Of a stretch of 64,000 bases of DNA, positions 44,102 to 56,369 are shown piece by piece. Made by a program: the position numbers and the translations under genes. The stretch is from assembly GCA_036674765.1 (NCBI GenBank), contig JARVKI010000116.1, positions 1 through 64,000 of the forward strand. The letters are read 5' to 3'. Below the pieces are notes generated by a model that saw only the letters and a list, made by a program, of their open reading frames with translations, ran no database searches and was not told the origin of the DNA. This DNA is from Seiridium cupressi. Lineage: Eukaryota; Ascomycota; Sordariomycetes; Amphisphaeriales; Sporocadaceae. Positions within the stretch are counted from its first letter, which is position 1. The number at the start of each line of letters is the position of its first letter.

Positions 44102-47100
44102 CTAGGAGTCGCGAACTAGTCGGGCACCGACCCAGGCATACAAGTAGTTGCGCTGGTACCAGTTGACACTAGCAGTCTATCAGCTACGGGTTTGTGGCAA
44201 CATGAACGCGTGACTACTCACAAGGACTTGCGGCCTGCGACGCGGGGGTGTGTTGCCCACGAGCCACCGAGGACGATGTTATGCTTTCCGTCGAAGAAGT
44301 CCGCTAAATCATGGCAAGTCAGTCTCTCGGCACCTCTGACCAGCAGAAACTTCTTAACATACCAGTGTAGGCAGGATACAGAGCCATCGGTTCGAAGCCT
44401 TCATGCTTGGCCAGGGTGGAGCTGGTCCACTCCCAGACACCACCCATCTCGCCTTGCCCTGCCAAGCGGTTGCCCCGAGATGTTACTGCAACAGGGTGCC
44501 AGTGGTTAAATCCGACGTTGGCAGTGCTGAGGTCGATGAAGAGGTCGTCATTTCCAGACGACTCCCCATTGGCCGGCACCTGAGCTCGTGATGGTGGAGT
44601 CTCCTCAACGCCATTGTTTACGAGATGCCTGTACCCATTGTCAGACTTCCATGGTTTGCTGTCATTGGCGAGTCTTAGGACATATGTACTCACCCGTTTA
44701 CCGCTGGCACTGTCTTGCCAAGTTTGCGCTCTGCCTCCTCTTTCTTCAGGTAGTTTACGTAGGCATAGATGCTCCTGGTCTCCTCGAACGACGGTATCCT
44801 TCCGCCCATCCAAGCAGCACAGCCTGCCAATTCGTCGTATGAGGCAAAGACAGGCCAGTCCAGGGCATACTTCAGGGGCACCATCCCGTACACGGTTCTG
44901 ACGGTCTTGCCCTCGAGGAAGGAGGGCGGCAGCAGAGTTGAACCATTGGCATGGCCATTCGTGTGTCCGTTCGTGTTTCCGTTCACGTGTCCATTTGTAT
45001 GGCCATTAGTGTGCTCATGGCTGTGTCCGTCTGTGCCATTGATGTGGACTTGTGGTGCATCTGCCCAAGAAGTAGGGAGCTTGGTTACATTTTTCTCGTA
45101 CATGTAATGGGCGTACTGTTTCCAGGTCAGAAATTGGTCACGGAATGTCCCATCAGAAAATTACCTCTTCATTCGTAATCGGCCTTCCTTTCGCTTGGAA
45201 TGAATGGACGTGCACTTTACGAGCGGGCTTCTCGTTGTCCCTAGTGGTATATATTAGCCATTGAGAGTCACGCAACAGTGGGGAGACTCACCAGCCGAAG
45301 TGACCGCGAGCCTTCATGTCAGCCTCGGGATCATCTAGCCCGACGACGATATCCTGATCAGGAATGCTGAACCATTCATTTGCCGTCCTCTCTGCCTGAG
45401 CTGCCTGAGCAAGACCCTCAAAGTCAGGCCGGGGTATATGGGGTGGAGGCATAGTTTTGTCGCTCTGCAGCATCATGTAGAGCAGCGTTTCCATGTGCAT
45501 GACCTCATGCTCGAAAGCAACCCAGATCGCCCGTGCCACATGTCGGGATATTTGCTCCGTACCTCCAGAGTACAGCCCGATCAACCTGGCGCGTACATCA
45601 TTCTGGTACTGCAGGATCTCTGCGAGCTGAGGCCACTCGTCGGGTATCTCCGAGTGAGAATGGCACAGTTCCGGGTTATCTACGTCAGGATCGATGCCTC
45701 TCTCGAAGATGGCACAATACGATGCAGGATTGGTAGGCGGCTGCTTCGTGGTCTTGGTTAATTGGATGTCCAAGAAGGTCGGAATATGTCCCAAGTAAAA
45801 GATACAGGCATTCCTGAGCTTGATGGGCTTGTCCAAGAGTTCCTCATTGGGTAACATGCGTCTGGTGACGGTATCCCATGTGGACCAGAGCGCGTCCCAA
45901 TCATCGAGCGTGGGCGCGACCGAACCGGCATATCGGGCAGGCTCCAGGCTAAAGGGCATTGTGGTGGGCTTGGTCAACAAGTGAAGGCCTGCCGAAAGTT
46001 AGTCAGATTGTGTAACGATTTGATTGCCCGAAATCGCGGCCAGGACACACTGTCCCGCTGCAGCCATGTGCGGCCTTGCCTTTTGGGCAGGGGTAACGAT
46101 GCACCGATATGTAAGACATAGCAAACCGGTACCAAACAAGTGGCCTGAAGGTGGTACGATGCATTGCAGAAACGTGGGGAAGGATTGCTTATTCGTGGAG
46201 CGGACGGCGTGCGCAGATTGGGAGGCCCCCATAGTTTCCGGGTCGGACAAGAAGGGCGGGTGGTACGAGGACTGCTTTGCTTGCTTGCTTACCGTACTCG
46301 TCACCGTCCGTCATCCAGCGCTCCGTCTCAACGACTCCAGCCTCAGCCCAAAGCTTCTTCATGCCATCTTCCGAGTATTTCAGGCTCTGCTCGACCTGGA
46401 TCCGCTCCTGTGATTTGATCGTCTCGCCCAGGATGGTGACATCGCGAACGGGCGCGTAGAAGGCCTGATGGCGACCCCCTTCAATGTCGAACACGTATTC
46501 GCCAATGACTTGCCAGTCGTTCAGATCAAACACTTCTGCCTCGAGAACCTCGTTTGCGTGGCCGAGACCATTTAGGACGAACCTCAGCCAGTCAGCTGGT
46601 GCCTGACGTATGATCGAGTGACTGGACTCACTGATGGGTCAAACCTTGTTGATCTAAGCCAGATAGCAGATCTCAGTACAGCTCAAAATGGTCACAAGTG
46701 ATACTAACCGTTGTATGCATGACTGCATTGACCATTAGTTATCAAGGACAAAAGGAGGCGGCTGGGGTTTAGCAACCGAGGCTCTCAGAACGTACTAGAC
46801 TTTTGAAGGATTGGTGCACGAATCCAATCCAAGCAAGAAAGTGTCTGAAGGTCGGAGGACGTCTGAGAAGCCACGCAAGAATGCTGCTGCTTCGTCGCGA
46901 TGAAAGTTGCCTGCATAAACACGTGTGAGCGCTCGTTCATGAGTCTCCCGTGGTGGAGAAATCTCACCAATACTCGAGCCGAGACTCATGACACACTTTG
47001 GTCTCGCAGAAAGTGATGGTTGTTTGAGCCAATCCCGACCGTCGTCGTAGGTTCCATGTAGACCGTGGCATTTCACGAATTTGAACGATGGGACTTGTGC

Positions 47101-47617
47101 GAGAGTTCGCTCCAGCTCCTGCTTGTCTAGGTCCAAGGCGTAGTAATCGATATCTTTACCGGCATCTTCCAAGGCTTGAAGCAGGATTTGTACTTTGCGC
47201 AGGTTGCCCGAGCCCAGCTCGACAACCATTGCGCCTGAGGGGATTGCTCTTGCTATGGACCGGGCCGAGCGCCGAAGCACCTGGATTTCCGAGTTTGTCA
47301 AATAGTACTCCTCCAAGTATGTGATCTTGTTGATAGTCAGCCAAGAACTAGAGGACGGTGACGTGGCGTGTTACCTGCTCAAAAAGTTGGAGGCCCTTCT
47401 CATTGTATAACAACAAAGTGGGCATCCTCCGCGGTCCCTCTTGAGGCCGTAATAAGTGGTGAATCTCCTCCTTGAGGTTGAGCTCCACTGCGGCTTGGCG
47501 GATATCGATGATATCTATGCTTGCATTCGACTTGGATGACCTGGTGGTCCCTTTGCCTGCCTTGAGACCGGGGGATATCTCCCGAGACTCAAAGAACATC
47601 TCTGTGGCGGACGGCAT
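44102..47617 (-). CDS. EGT1: Ergothioneine biosynthesis protein 1 (methyltransferase + C-S synthase)
   Basis: Bifunctional enzyme: trimethylates histidine to hercynine, then joins cysteine to hercynine sulfoxide with non-haem iron. Twelve exons: 47617-47375, 47325-46968, 46910-46796, 46722-46709, 46653-46632, 46582-46293, 45988-45292, 45240-45165, 45115-44694, 44628-44363, 44303-44222 and 44168-44102. All phases agree and give 883 residues. The SAM-dependent domain has ITYLEEYYLTNSEI, VVELGSGNLRKVQILL and LHGTYDDG. The DinB-like domain has the iron ligands HEVMHME (HxxxHxE, near 510). The FGE-sulfatase domain ends NWYQRNYLYAWVGARLV. Exons 4 and 5 are only 14 and 22 bases. A His-Thr-Asn-Gly repeat is inserted before the last domain. 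This matches the fused Neurospora-type Egt1. Confidence 0.96.
44946..45014 (-). repeat. 12-base coding minisatellite in EGT1
   Basis: About six imperfect 12-base units encode HTNG-type tetrapeptides (HTNG, HVNG, NTNG, HANG) near residues 640-665 of Egt1. They sit in a loop between the DinB-like and sulfatase-like domains. Unit length is a multiple of three, so copy changes keep the frame. Confidence 0.85.
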
Positions 47618-50473
47618 GATTGCGGGAAACCAGAATGTCTCTAGCAGTAGATGGGACAAGTGTTCTACGTGAAGATTGAGTCGAGGGGGATGGCACATGC
47701 AAGGTGTTTCCTCGGAAATATACACACGATATATATATATATATATATATGTAGCTAGATTGGTGGAAAGCAACGAGAGGAAAACAACAAGTGTGAGATC
47801 GAGATACCTGCAAGCATACTAGCCAAAGTCAAATTGTATTTTTGCAGCTCAAGGTCTACCGGCATGAAACTTCACTTGGCTGTCGATGGTGATGTCAATC
47901 GCGGGTACCGTCAAAGTTCTCGCGGACGACGCAGCGCTCTCATTCGTCCCAGGAAAATGGAGTTCGTCAGCCACCGGTGCGCTAGGGCACATGGTCGAAC
48001 GAGCAGCGGGCTCAAGCTAGGCACATGTTGTCTCGATGGAGTGCGGGCTGCCGGCGCGCAAACATGTTCGACTCTGGGTGCCACGGAGATCGCTCTCGTT
48101 GCCCTGGGCCGCTCTGAATTCGGGGCCAGAGCAAATGGTTCTGTCATGTAGCGTAACACTTTCGGCCTAGACACAGGCGACATCCTGGGGCCTGTGTGGG
48201 AGGTCGTTGGTCGGGGACAAATCAGGGGCACGAGCGCCCTTGGACTTCCAGGCTTCGAGACCCACGAGCTGCATGCGCCCCGCAAAATCCAGCAAACCCT
48301 GGGACATGCAGCGCCTCACATGATGCGCTTCGTGCTGAGAATGGTAATATTTTAGCTTCCATGCGTGCCTGAGCCAGGGTGCAACTCGTCCGTACATGCT
48401 GCCGGGCGACCTGTGTGCCTGTGTCTCGCGCCCTTTGCTGTCCAGTCTGGCAACATCTCCCGGTAGACAGGTCCCTGGTAGGTTGGCCGTCGTCATTGCA
48501 ACGCCCCCGGCGCCCAGAAGGACCTGACGATCATTTATAGGGGATGCTCCCCTCAAAGCACAAGGCTGTCAGCTCCAATGGGCAATGTAGGCCCTATTGG
48601 CATTTCAAGACACGCCGGTGCTGGCCCGGCCACGGGCAGAAAGGTTGCTCTCCATGCCGCTGGTGTATGCCCTATTCGTCTAGGTATCGGGTCAAGCGGA
48701 ACATGTAATGCAATTCCCATTGTTAAGAGGAAACCATCAGACCCAACTTTTGTTCTTAGTGTGGGGGTACGCCTGCCCACGTATATAACCGAGAATCAAT
48801 AATACTCCATCAGTCATACCAAAGTACACACTTCCGAGAGCGTAACCGGATATCTGGTACACGTGCCCCGGCCGTGGGTATACCACGTCGGACTTTCTCC
48901 AGCGAGATGTCTCGTTGAAGCCATTCGGGTTTCTCTGCTGCTTCTTCGTGCCTCGAGACGAGAGCTTCTGACGTACTTGGATCAGTATTGTATCCTTTCA
49001 TTCTCAACTCGCCTTGTGCATGTGTGTTGCTCTGTGCTGAGGTCGGCTTGCTTATTAATGCCCTGGACGCTTGAACGGAGACCGCTCCGTTATGTCACAC
49101 TCTCGTCAACCCGCGGTCTGGGCCACTGCTGCAAACGTCATCCGCATGTACTTCGTTGCGTTGACTTGACTTTCGGCCCTAAGAAGCATTGCTGCAGCGT
49201 AGTTCGATTGAGCCGCCGCCATCCCGTCGCAACCCCTCATTGCCCCTCGCCCTTGTGATCCTATACTTCAGAGCCGTGGGATATAGCCCGCATGGCCATT
49301 ACAGGTAGTCATAAGAAAGCCTTTCAGGAGACCTGCCATAGATGTAAACCCGGGCCTCGCCCACTAGTGCATCGGAAGACCGAGTTGTATTCCGAGAGGT
49401 CGCCTTGTGTAACTTGTGGGGACGCCGAGAAAGCGCGGCAAACGTGGTAACTTGGAATCCCACCTCTCAAGTTGCTGGCTTCTGGCTTGCGCCATGGCCC
49501 GCAGCCAGCATCCCACATTCTACCGTTCGGCTACGGTTTCGGCCAGCACTCGGGGATGCGACTTCTCGACTTGGACGAGGAGGATTAGAACTGGTACCAC
49601 GCCGCGGTCCAAGCAGCAGTGTGCTGGCATCACGCCGCATCTCGCAATCGAGCAATATCACCCAAGGCGAGCTCTCGGTAACACAATTACATCACATCGG
49701 CGCCCTCACCGGCGCAAGTGCCCAAGCAGTTTCCCGACCGACGAAAAGCAGAACGCGGGGCCGGTGAGCCTCAAAATCTGGGGTTCCGTGTGACCGTTGT
49801 ATTCGGCCTTGCGTGGCCCGCCAATGTTGCAAGTCATCGTCGACGAGGTCATCCTGCAGCCGTTGGGCTGCTCGCTGTAACCTAGCCGGTTCGCAAAGAG
49901 CTGAGCTGCAGCCTGCCGCTTGCAGCCCCGGGAAGAAGCCAATTCCTTCTTCTGACTCGCCTTCCCAAATGGGGAATCCCGTAAACATCACCAAAAGGTA
50001 CCCTTTCTTTTCATTTTTGACAGCCCGAGATCGATCGGCGATCAGCATCGCCTATCCAAACCCTGGGAGACTGTTCTAGCCTGTGGGGAAAGAGCCGCTT
50101 CAACGTCACAGTCATCTGACAACTGCACGAGAGTATACATGTAGTATATATGCACCTCGCCAATGATGCGGTGAATCACTTCCAACCAGAGTGGGTTGTT
50201 GTACCACTCTAACACGGCCTGGAGAAGGGCCATCGGAGAATCTTGTAAGTCAAGCATCACAACGCGATATGCATAGGGGACTGACACAATGAACCAGGTA
50301 AGTGCTGAATGCCCATCAGGCTTTAAATACTACTTTGCCATATAACACCAATGATTTCGTCAGATGAATTTTATGCAATATATACAAAAAGATATGCTTA
50401 ACGCCGCTGGGATGCACGCTCCGAAGATGATAACCATGTCTCATAAATTCCCTGCTTTTCACGCTTTAGGCCT
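47618..50473. other. 2.9 kb without a supported gene
   Basis: EGT1 promoter on the left and 3' flank of the S28 peptidase gene on the right. Several 60-130 residue frames overlap on both strands. None has a recognised domain. A 52-residue plus-strand frame at 49292-49450 with two CxxC pairs is noted under rejected items. Confidence 0.5.
47730..47750. repeat. (TA)10 microsatellite upstream of EGT1
   Basis: Perfect TA repeat about 115 bases upstream of the EGT1 start codon, within its probable promoter or 5' UTR. Confidence 0.85.
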
Positions 50474-52126
50474 TTACGACTTCGACTTCTTGGGCTTCTC
50501 CCACTCGTCAAGCCAAGCTCCCATCTGTTTGATAGCCGCCTCGACGACTGGCCACGTATACGGATCCTCCTCGTCAACGAACAGCTCAGGCGTATGCACG
50601 CCACCCTTGACGATGTAGACAGGGGCATCCGTGGTGTTTGCTGGACCGTCAGGCCTATAATCGCTCGACAGCGTGGCCGATCGCCAAGGGTCAAACTCGC
50701 CATTGACGAAGAAGACACGCTTGTAGGGCGCGTCCCAACCCTTCGTCCACATGTTCAGGTGTTCTTCTGTCCAGCCCGTCACTGAGCCCGCTACGAAGCC
50801 GTTGGTCTCGGGGAAAGTAAGAGGACAGCGTCGGGAGTACTGTTCAGGTTGAAGTTGTGATGACACAATATTGGAGCCATCGGAAGTGGGTGGACCGACT
50901 TGGTACCAACCGAAGGGCTCGTTGCAGAGCATCCTGGAAGTCATGAGTATGTGCAACAGGACAGCTTCTTTGGGGGCTAGCACTCACCATTGCCAAGGCC
51001 TGGTGTCGTCCAACTCGTCAGGCGTGTTCCACTTGATACTGTCTTTCCATGTGTTACAGCCGGATCCACCGCTGCCACATTTAGCAGTCTCCTTGATCCA
51101 AGCAGCATATGCATCGAGGGCGGCCACCAGACCTACTCCGGCGCCGTTGTTGACAATGGCCTTGCTACGACCACCGTACGTCTCGATGTAATCGCAGAAT
51201 TCCAGAACGACATCCTGGTCACTCTGCCATTCAGACAACGGATTGGCCAGTACGTCGGCAAAGTCCATGGCATTCAGATCCTCTAGGTTGAACTTGGCCT
51301 TCAGCTCCTCGATATCATCGTCATCGCCCTCGGCGAACACGTAGTCGACGTACTGCACGACGGCTTTTACGTCATTACTGCAGTTTGTCGGCAGCGCCTG
51401 ATCTATTGGCGTGAAGTAGGACCAGAAATCGTGAATTGCTTCAACCACAGCCGAGGACGCATGATAAGCGTGGAACACACCGGGCTCCATCTGCGATGTC
51501 CAGGCGGCGAGTGCACCGCTGTACGAGCCGCCAACGAGGACCCAGGGCACATCGTTGGCGTTACAATCACCTTCCTCGCAGAACTCGAGCTTTGTGTTGA
51601 GGGCAAAGTTGGTCATGTCTTTCATGGCATTAGGGAGGTTGAGATATTGGAGGGTCTCGGCCGTGAGCTCATCAAAGGGGACGGATTTGCCCCAGTATCG
51701 ATCTAGACGGAAAGTGTAAGTAAGCGATCTTGACTTCAGCGCCCAGGTAGTGATGAACCTACGCTCAATGATGATAGCTGCGCCGTTGAATTCCTGAGCA
51801 TACCGACCGGGCAGCGTGGTGTTCTTCAGATAACCGATCATGTCGTCCGCCGACGACTCTCCTGGATTGAAGACGAATACAGGGCCACCGGGTTTGTAGT
51901 GTGACCCATCCCACCAGTATCTCTGCTCGAATGTGCCTTTCGAGGAGTCGGAGTGATCTAGGTTCTGGTCGAATGTCGCATTCCCCACTAGGTCTAAATC
52001 ATCGATCGCCGCCGTCTTCAGTCCGAATCTCTTGTGCTTCATATGAATGTCTCTTGCCGACAATGTTGCCGCCGAGGGAGCAATGTATGCCAGAAGTGGC
52101 AGCACTGACGCCAGGGTTGTCTTCAT
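50474..52126 (-). CDS. Secreted S28-family serine (prolyl) peptidase
   Basis: Secreted serine peptidase of the lysosomal Pro-X carboxypeptidase / acid prolyl endopeptidase family (MEROPS S28), which cuts after proline at acid pH. Exons 52126-51763, 51702-50988 and 50933-50474 give 512 residues. The signal peptide MKTTLASVLPLLAYIAPSAA is clear. The substrate-entry region is GGPVFVFNPGESSAD. The family motif IIIEHRYWGKS forms across intron 1. Nucleophile Ser181 lies in VLVGGSYSGALAAW. The acid Asp is in NGEFDPWRSATLSSD and the His in GGVHTPELF. Several N-x-T/S sites suit an extracellular protein. Intron 1 is 60 bases and stop-free, so its retention would insert 20 residues in frame. Confidence 0.95.
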
Positions 52127-53501
52127 CGTTGATCTGTGTCGCAATCCGAAGTATTATTATAAATAGAGACAAGCAGAACCTATGATCTTGGGTTATACCT
52201 GTCCTGCTCAATGCATCTAGGAACAGACGAATATTAGATATACAACAAAGACAACACTTCCAGCTGCTCCACGAGGCCATCGAGCAGTCATATATGACCT
52301 GTCCGCCATCACGTAGGACTCTTACGGTACTAGTACACGAAGGATCATTAGTTAGACGAGGGCCACAGTGAGTTCGGCCGCTCAACAGCTCACAGTGCAT
52401 TGCCATCGACCAGCTCCTCAGCCCCAGGTGTCTAAGTAGCTAGGGCTCATGGTTCTCGTCTATAAGTGGTCCGGTAGATGAACTAGTCACTTCTAGCCCG
52501 CAGCGCCACCTCGCCGGACTCTACAAGCTCCAATCTTCCCACGATAGGGCGCAGGTGCTGACTGCTTTAAACCCAATGCATTGGAGAAGCTGAGGTCGCT
52601 GAAAGGCCCCCTGACAAGCACTACAGGAGGTTGGCCAACGATGAATGGATGGAACTTCAGGGCTTTGTTTTGATCGTCTCCGCTGAGAAAACTGCGCCAC
52701 CACCTGTTGGTGGTGGTCAGAACGCCAAAGGGACCTGGGCTCCCGAAGCGAGATGAAGGGGGTCAGGGTCCCCCATTTCAACCGTTCGGCGTAGAGACGT
52801 CCAATCACCAAATCGAAAAGTTCAAAAACCCAATCTCACCCCGTGTTGCTCGACTCCGCATAAAAATAAGCTTATTTAGTAACTCTCTTCTTGATGCTAT
52901 TTTCGGAGCATCGCCGTGAGCTACCCAGCAGCCCAACGACCTGGCTTACCGGGCTAGTTGTGGCTGGCAATATAGTCCATACCCAGCGACCCTTGAGCCT
53001 CAAACTTTCATAAAAGGATTTCAGTTCAATATTATTAGTACTTACACTAGGCAGTAGATTCAAGGCTTAGCGCGCTAGCTTCAGATATTAGGCAGCTTTC
53101 GCTAGGCTGCTCTTGAGGAAAGTCTAGAACTGCTGTTATGGTAGTCGGAATACTACACGATAATAAGGAAAAGTCGAGGGTGAATTTGCTGCAGAATCTA
53201 GACCAGCGACATTGGTGTCTACTGCGTCGGCCTTGGCTGGGAGCAATGCGCCAACCCTCATCCAGAGCTTTGGCATGTTTGAAACTCGTGCTTCATCCTT
53301 TCGAGTCTCCTGCAGACTCTACGTTCTATTCGAAATTCTCACAAGTGACGAAAGACACATCATCTGCTCAGACGAAGCATACGGTTCAATGCAGTCATAG
53401 TCAAGTTGCGTGCTACTATTATCCGGCTGCGTATGCTACATTTTACGCGGCTGTCATGAGTTTTCAGGCCCGTTGTTGCCGCCCCGTGACTCTCTTGATT
53501 G

Positions 53502-53533
<32 letters not shown>

Positions 53534-53628
53534 ACAGCATAACTCGGTATTTGGGAAGCTGTCCTGTGACCAATGGCCCCTTGATGAAACATAGAAATTC
53601 ATCGAAGTCATCCACCTGGCTTGAGCTG
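52127..53628. other. S28 promoter and gene-free DNA
   Basis: 1.5 kb with only short overlapping frames and a poly(A) run (53502-53526). No recognisable gene. Confidence 0.5.
53502..53526. repeat. Poly(A) homopolymer, 25 bases
   Basis: Uninterrupted run of A, seen directly. It lies about 100 bases from the 3' side of the zinc-knuckle relic, which is on the minus strand. Confidence 0.9.
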
Positions 53629-53956
53629 CTAGACTTGATGATACCTTTTAAGGTTCTTAGTGAGGCTCAAGTCGGGTGTTACCACCATCGGTGCTAGCCT
53701 CATTAGCATCCTCTTCGGAGTATTGTCACACAGGTCGTCCATATAGCCGGTACAGCCACAGCCTCCAGATTTGAGTCCAGCTTTGTCGGGGAAATTCCTT
53801 CTCTGATGATCCATCTGGCTGCAACGACAACACAGAATTTTGAGCTCCTGTCCGGGACAGTCTATGGCGATGTGTCGTATGTATTTTCCCACAAGTGTGG
53901 CACTCGGATTGAGGAGGATCAGCATATAAGGCCACCGTGTGTGGCGTTCTTGCCAT
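53629..53956 (-). pseudogene. Zinc-knuckle (CCHC) protein relic, frameshifted
   Basis: Two overlapping minus-strand frames together read as a tandem zinc-knuckle segment. The first has CHTCGK, then after a one-base shift in the GGGAAAAT run (near 53890) YIRHIAIDCPG, completing a C-x2-C-x5-H-x4-C knuckle. Next comes CCRCSQMDHQRRNF, a second knuckle whose last Cys is replaced by Phe. A cysteine cluster GGCGCTGYMDDLC follows. Such knuckles occur at the C-terminus of some fungal SF1 helicases and in retrotransposon Gag. The truncated helicase lies 640 bases upstream on the same strand, so the two may derive from one gene. The frameshift and lost cysteine argue that it is dead. Confidence 0.5.
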
Positions 53957-54596
53957 AATTACAGTATTTCTTAAATTTGAGTCATCTGTAGACGATGATC
54001 ATAGCCACCACAAGTATCGCACTGGAGTATTGGTCCACTGGCCACCAGTATGGCTTTCCTTATCAAATCACATCACAGGCACGCTTTGCAAACCAAACTG
54101 ATATTTGATGTGGGGAAGAATTCTGTCGCAGTCGATCTCTATGGCCTCGGAGCTCTTCTAGGATTCAAGAGTTCTTCCGATGTCCTGGCGACAAATTGGC
54201 CATCTAGTCAGGTATTCTATTAATGCCCTCCGCAGGACGGGATACGAGAAAATAACAGTATAGAATACTCCTCCAGTCTGTTTGAGGAGTCACTCGTGTA
54301 CTGGCGGCCATTTTGTCGATCATGGGGGTATACTTATAGTCCTCAGGACGACGTTGATCAGACCACCTATGTTAATACAATGGAAAATATTATTCGTCAT
54401 ATAATCAAATCTCATGAGGCGGCATATTCATGCAACGCGACATAATGCCATTCCCGTGGGCTTAGTATGCAGTAGATATGTATTCATTCCCTGCTCTGAA
54501 ACCTCCGGATCTCCCTGTCCTGTATCTCGCAACTTGCTCTCCGATCTAAAACATTTCCGATTGTTCAGTTCCTTGCAAAACATCTGGGCCTAATAA
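53957..54596. other. Gap between zinc-knuckle and helicase relics
   Basis: 640 bases downstream of the helicase frame. If the flanking relics were one gene, helicase motifs III-VI should be here, but none was recognised in any frame. Probably deleted or mutated beyond recognition. Confidence 0.4.
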
Positions 54597-55673
54597 CTAC
54601 CACTTGACCTGATCGTCGGTAGTACCGGTACCTGAGGGTGCACCTCCCCACTCTCCACCCTGGTGGCCGGCGTGGTTGTCGGCGTGGTTGTTGTGCTGAA
54701 TACTTGTAAGAACAGACAAATACGAGGACTTCTTGTTCTGAGCAGCTGCTGCCAACGAAATCTCCATCAAATCCTCCGGTCGCCAAAAAAGCATGTAAAG
54801 CTTCGAAGTGGGGAATGACGCGAACATCATCATCATGTCGCGAGCGCGGCCGTTCTCATCCTGGAAGACTGCGGTAGGCTTGAAGGATTCGCGAACTTTG
54901 GTTTCTCGCGCTGCGGATGCTGTAGCACAAACGATGCGCTGCTTGGCCAGATTGTCTGCGAGTAGCTTTATCTCGGTTTTGGCCTCGCTCATTCGTAGAT
55001 CTGACACTCTGCGACCTTTGTCGAAATCTACCAGCATCGATTTTATCTTTGGGTAGTCGTTGGGAGAGGCATTGTACTTCTCAAATACGCCAACATGCAT
55101 AGAGGCTTTGTCGAAATTCTTGCGAGCAGGTCGCTTGCCAGACGAGTCCTGAATAGTACTCTGTATGATGAAGGTGGAGAGGAAGGGATCCTGCTCAGAG
55201 AGACCAGCGTCTAGACCAGCTTCTGTCTCCGAAGGAAATGCGTAAGCGCTGAGTGGTGTTGCAATCTCCTCGTCTCGAAAGCCCATTTTCTGACAGACAC
55301 TGACGAACTTGGCTGGGAAGTCATCCACTGCAGCATTGTTCGGATAGATGACCCAGATTTTCTGGTCAGGATCCTTGCAAAGCAACATCTGTGCGATGTA
55401 TGCGAGGAACCTGGTTTTGCCGCAAGCAGCTGTGCCAACCACTGGTGCCAAGCCAGGAAGAAGACTGCCCAAAGATCGATAGACAGCTTTTGGTGAATCG
55501 TCGAGCGTGTCAAAGCCCACCTGCAGTGGTCCATAGGCGGTGCCACCGAGTGGATGGCTCGTGAACGGATGTCGCTGGAACAGGTCGATTGTAGGCTGGC
55601 GAGCAGGATCTTGAAGTGTGGCAAGCCACTGAAAAAGCTTAATAGCTTCTTTGGAAGGCTGTAAATGGCCCAT
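54597..55673 (-). pseudogene. Truncated SF1 (NFX1/UPF1-type) helicase
   Basis: Open frame of 358 residues from the first ATG at 55673. A P-loop lies at residues 80-87 (GTAACGKT), followed by FLAYIAQMLL and VIYPNNAAVDDF, resembling motifs I and Ia of AAA_11-type SF1 helicases. AKQRIVCATASAA and then VFQDENGRA look like motifs Ic and II, the Walker B DE being followed by GRA as in NFX1/ZNFX1-like fungal helicases. The usual GDPKQL of motif III appears as FWRPEDL. The frame then ends in a low-complexity tail (NNHADNHAGHQGG), with motifs IV-VI absent. It lies 900 bases from the extreme AT-rich block. Probably a degraded copy, though a shortened expressed protein cannot be excluded. Confidence 0.6.
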
Positions 55674-55718
55674 ATTACTTGCAGGCTCCAGGTTTTGCAA
55701 CTCTGAGAAGGCAATCAA

Positions 55719-56369
55719 CCTCTATTTGATGGGCTTTTCGCAGGGACTTTCTCTGAGTTTGGCGATGGATTTTGTCCCCTTTAAAGCACCTTGGGCAAAT
55801 GACACCCATGTCTGGCCATTAGCTGGCTTCGGGACGCTGGGAAGGTGGATGCGCCTTCGAACACCATCAAAACACTCAGCTTGCATGTGTCATCTGACAA
55901 GAAAGGCGAATGCAATCAAGGTCGTGGTCAACCTCAAAGTCGTCCCTCGAGGTAAACTTTTGTAACTGCGTAACAGTATCGTTATGGGTCAACTCATCGA
56001 CTTCGACGGTCGTCATGTCCGGGGCAGTCGTTTGAGTGACCTGTCGTATAGAATCCGAGGTTTATCGATAATATATATCGTATGCTTATTGCCTAGAGGC
56101 GCAAAATCCGCGGTGAACCCACAGCTTGATGGAGGGCAATATGGGTGGAAACACGTATATTGGTGATCCTGAAGGATGGATGATCTGGGGAGCTGGAGGT
56201 GAACCTACATTGGATCTACTGCTGGGTGACCCACACTGGCAGAACACTGCCAGGGCGGTATGGGGTATCCATTACAGCTTATAACTCTATAAACCTTGGC
56301 ACCGAGCTTACGGCTGAGATTATTCGCATTTTGAAAAAGTATAGCCCGGGCATGCGTTAAATTTTATAT
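55719..56369. other. Spacer before the AT-rich island
   Basis: No supported gene. The change to extreme AT content is abrupt at about 56360. Confidence 0.5.

Noticed and set aside
44946..45014. CRISPR-like array
   Set aside because: The repeats are 12 bases, imperfect and contiguous, lie inside a coding exon and have no spacers. The genome is eukaryotic.
49292..49450. A 52-codon plus-strand frame with two CxxC pairs, possibly a small zinc-binding protein
   Set aside because: Too short, no convincing family, and no splice continuation that keeps a plausible protein.
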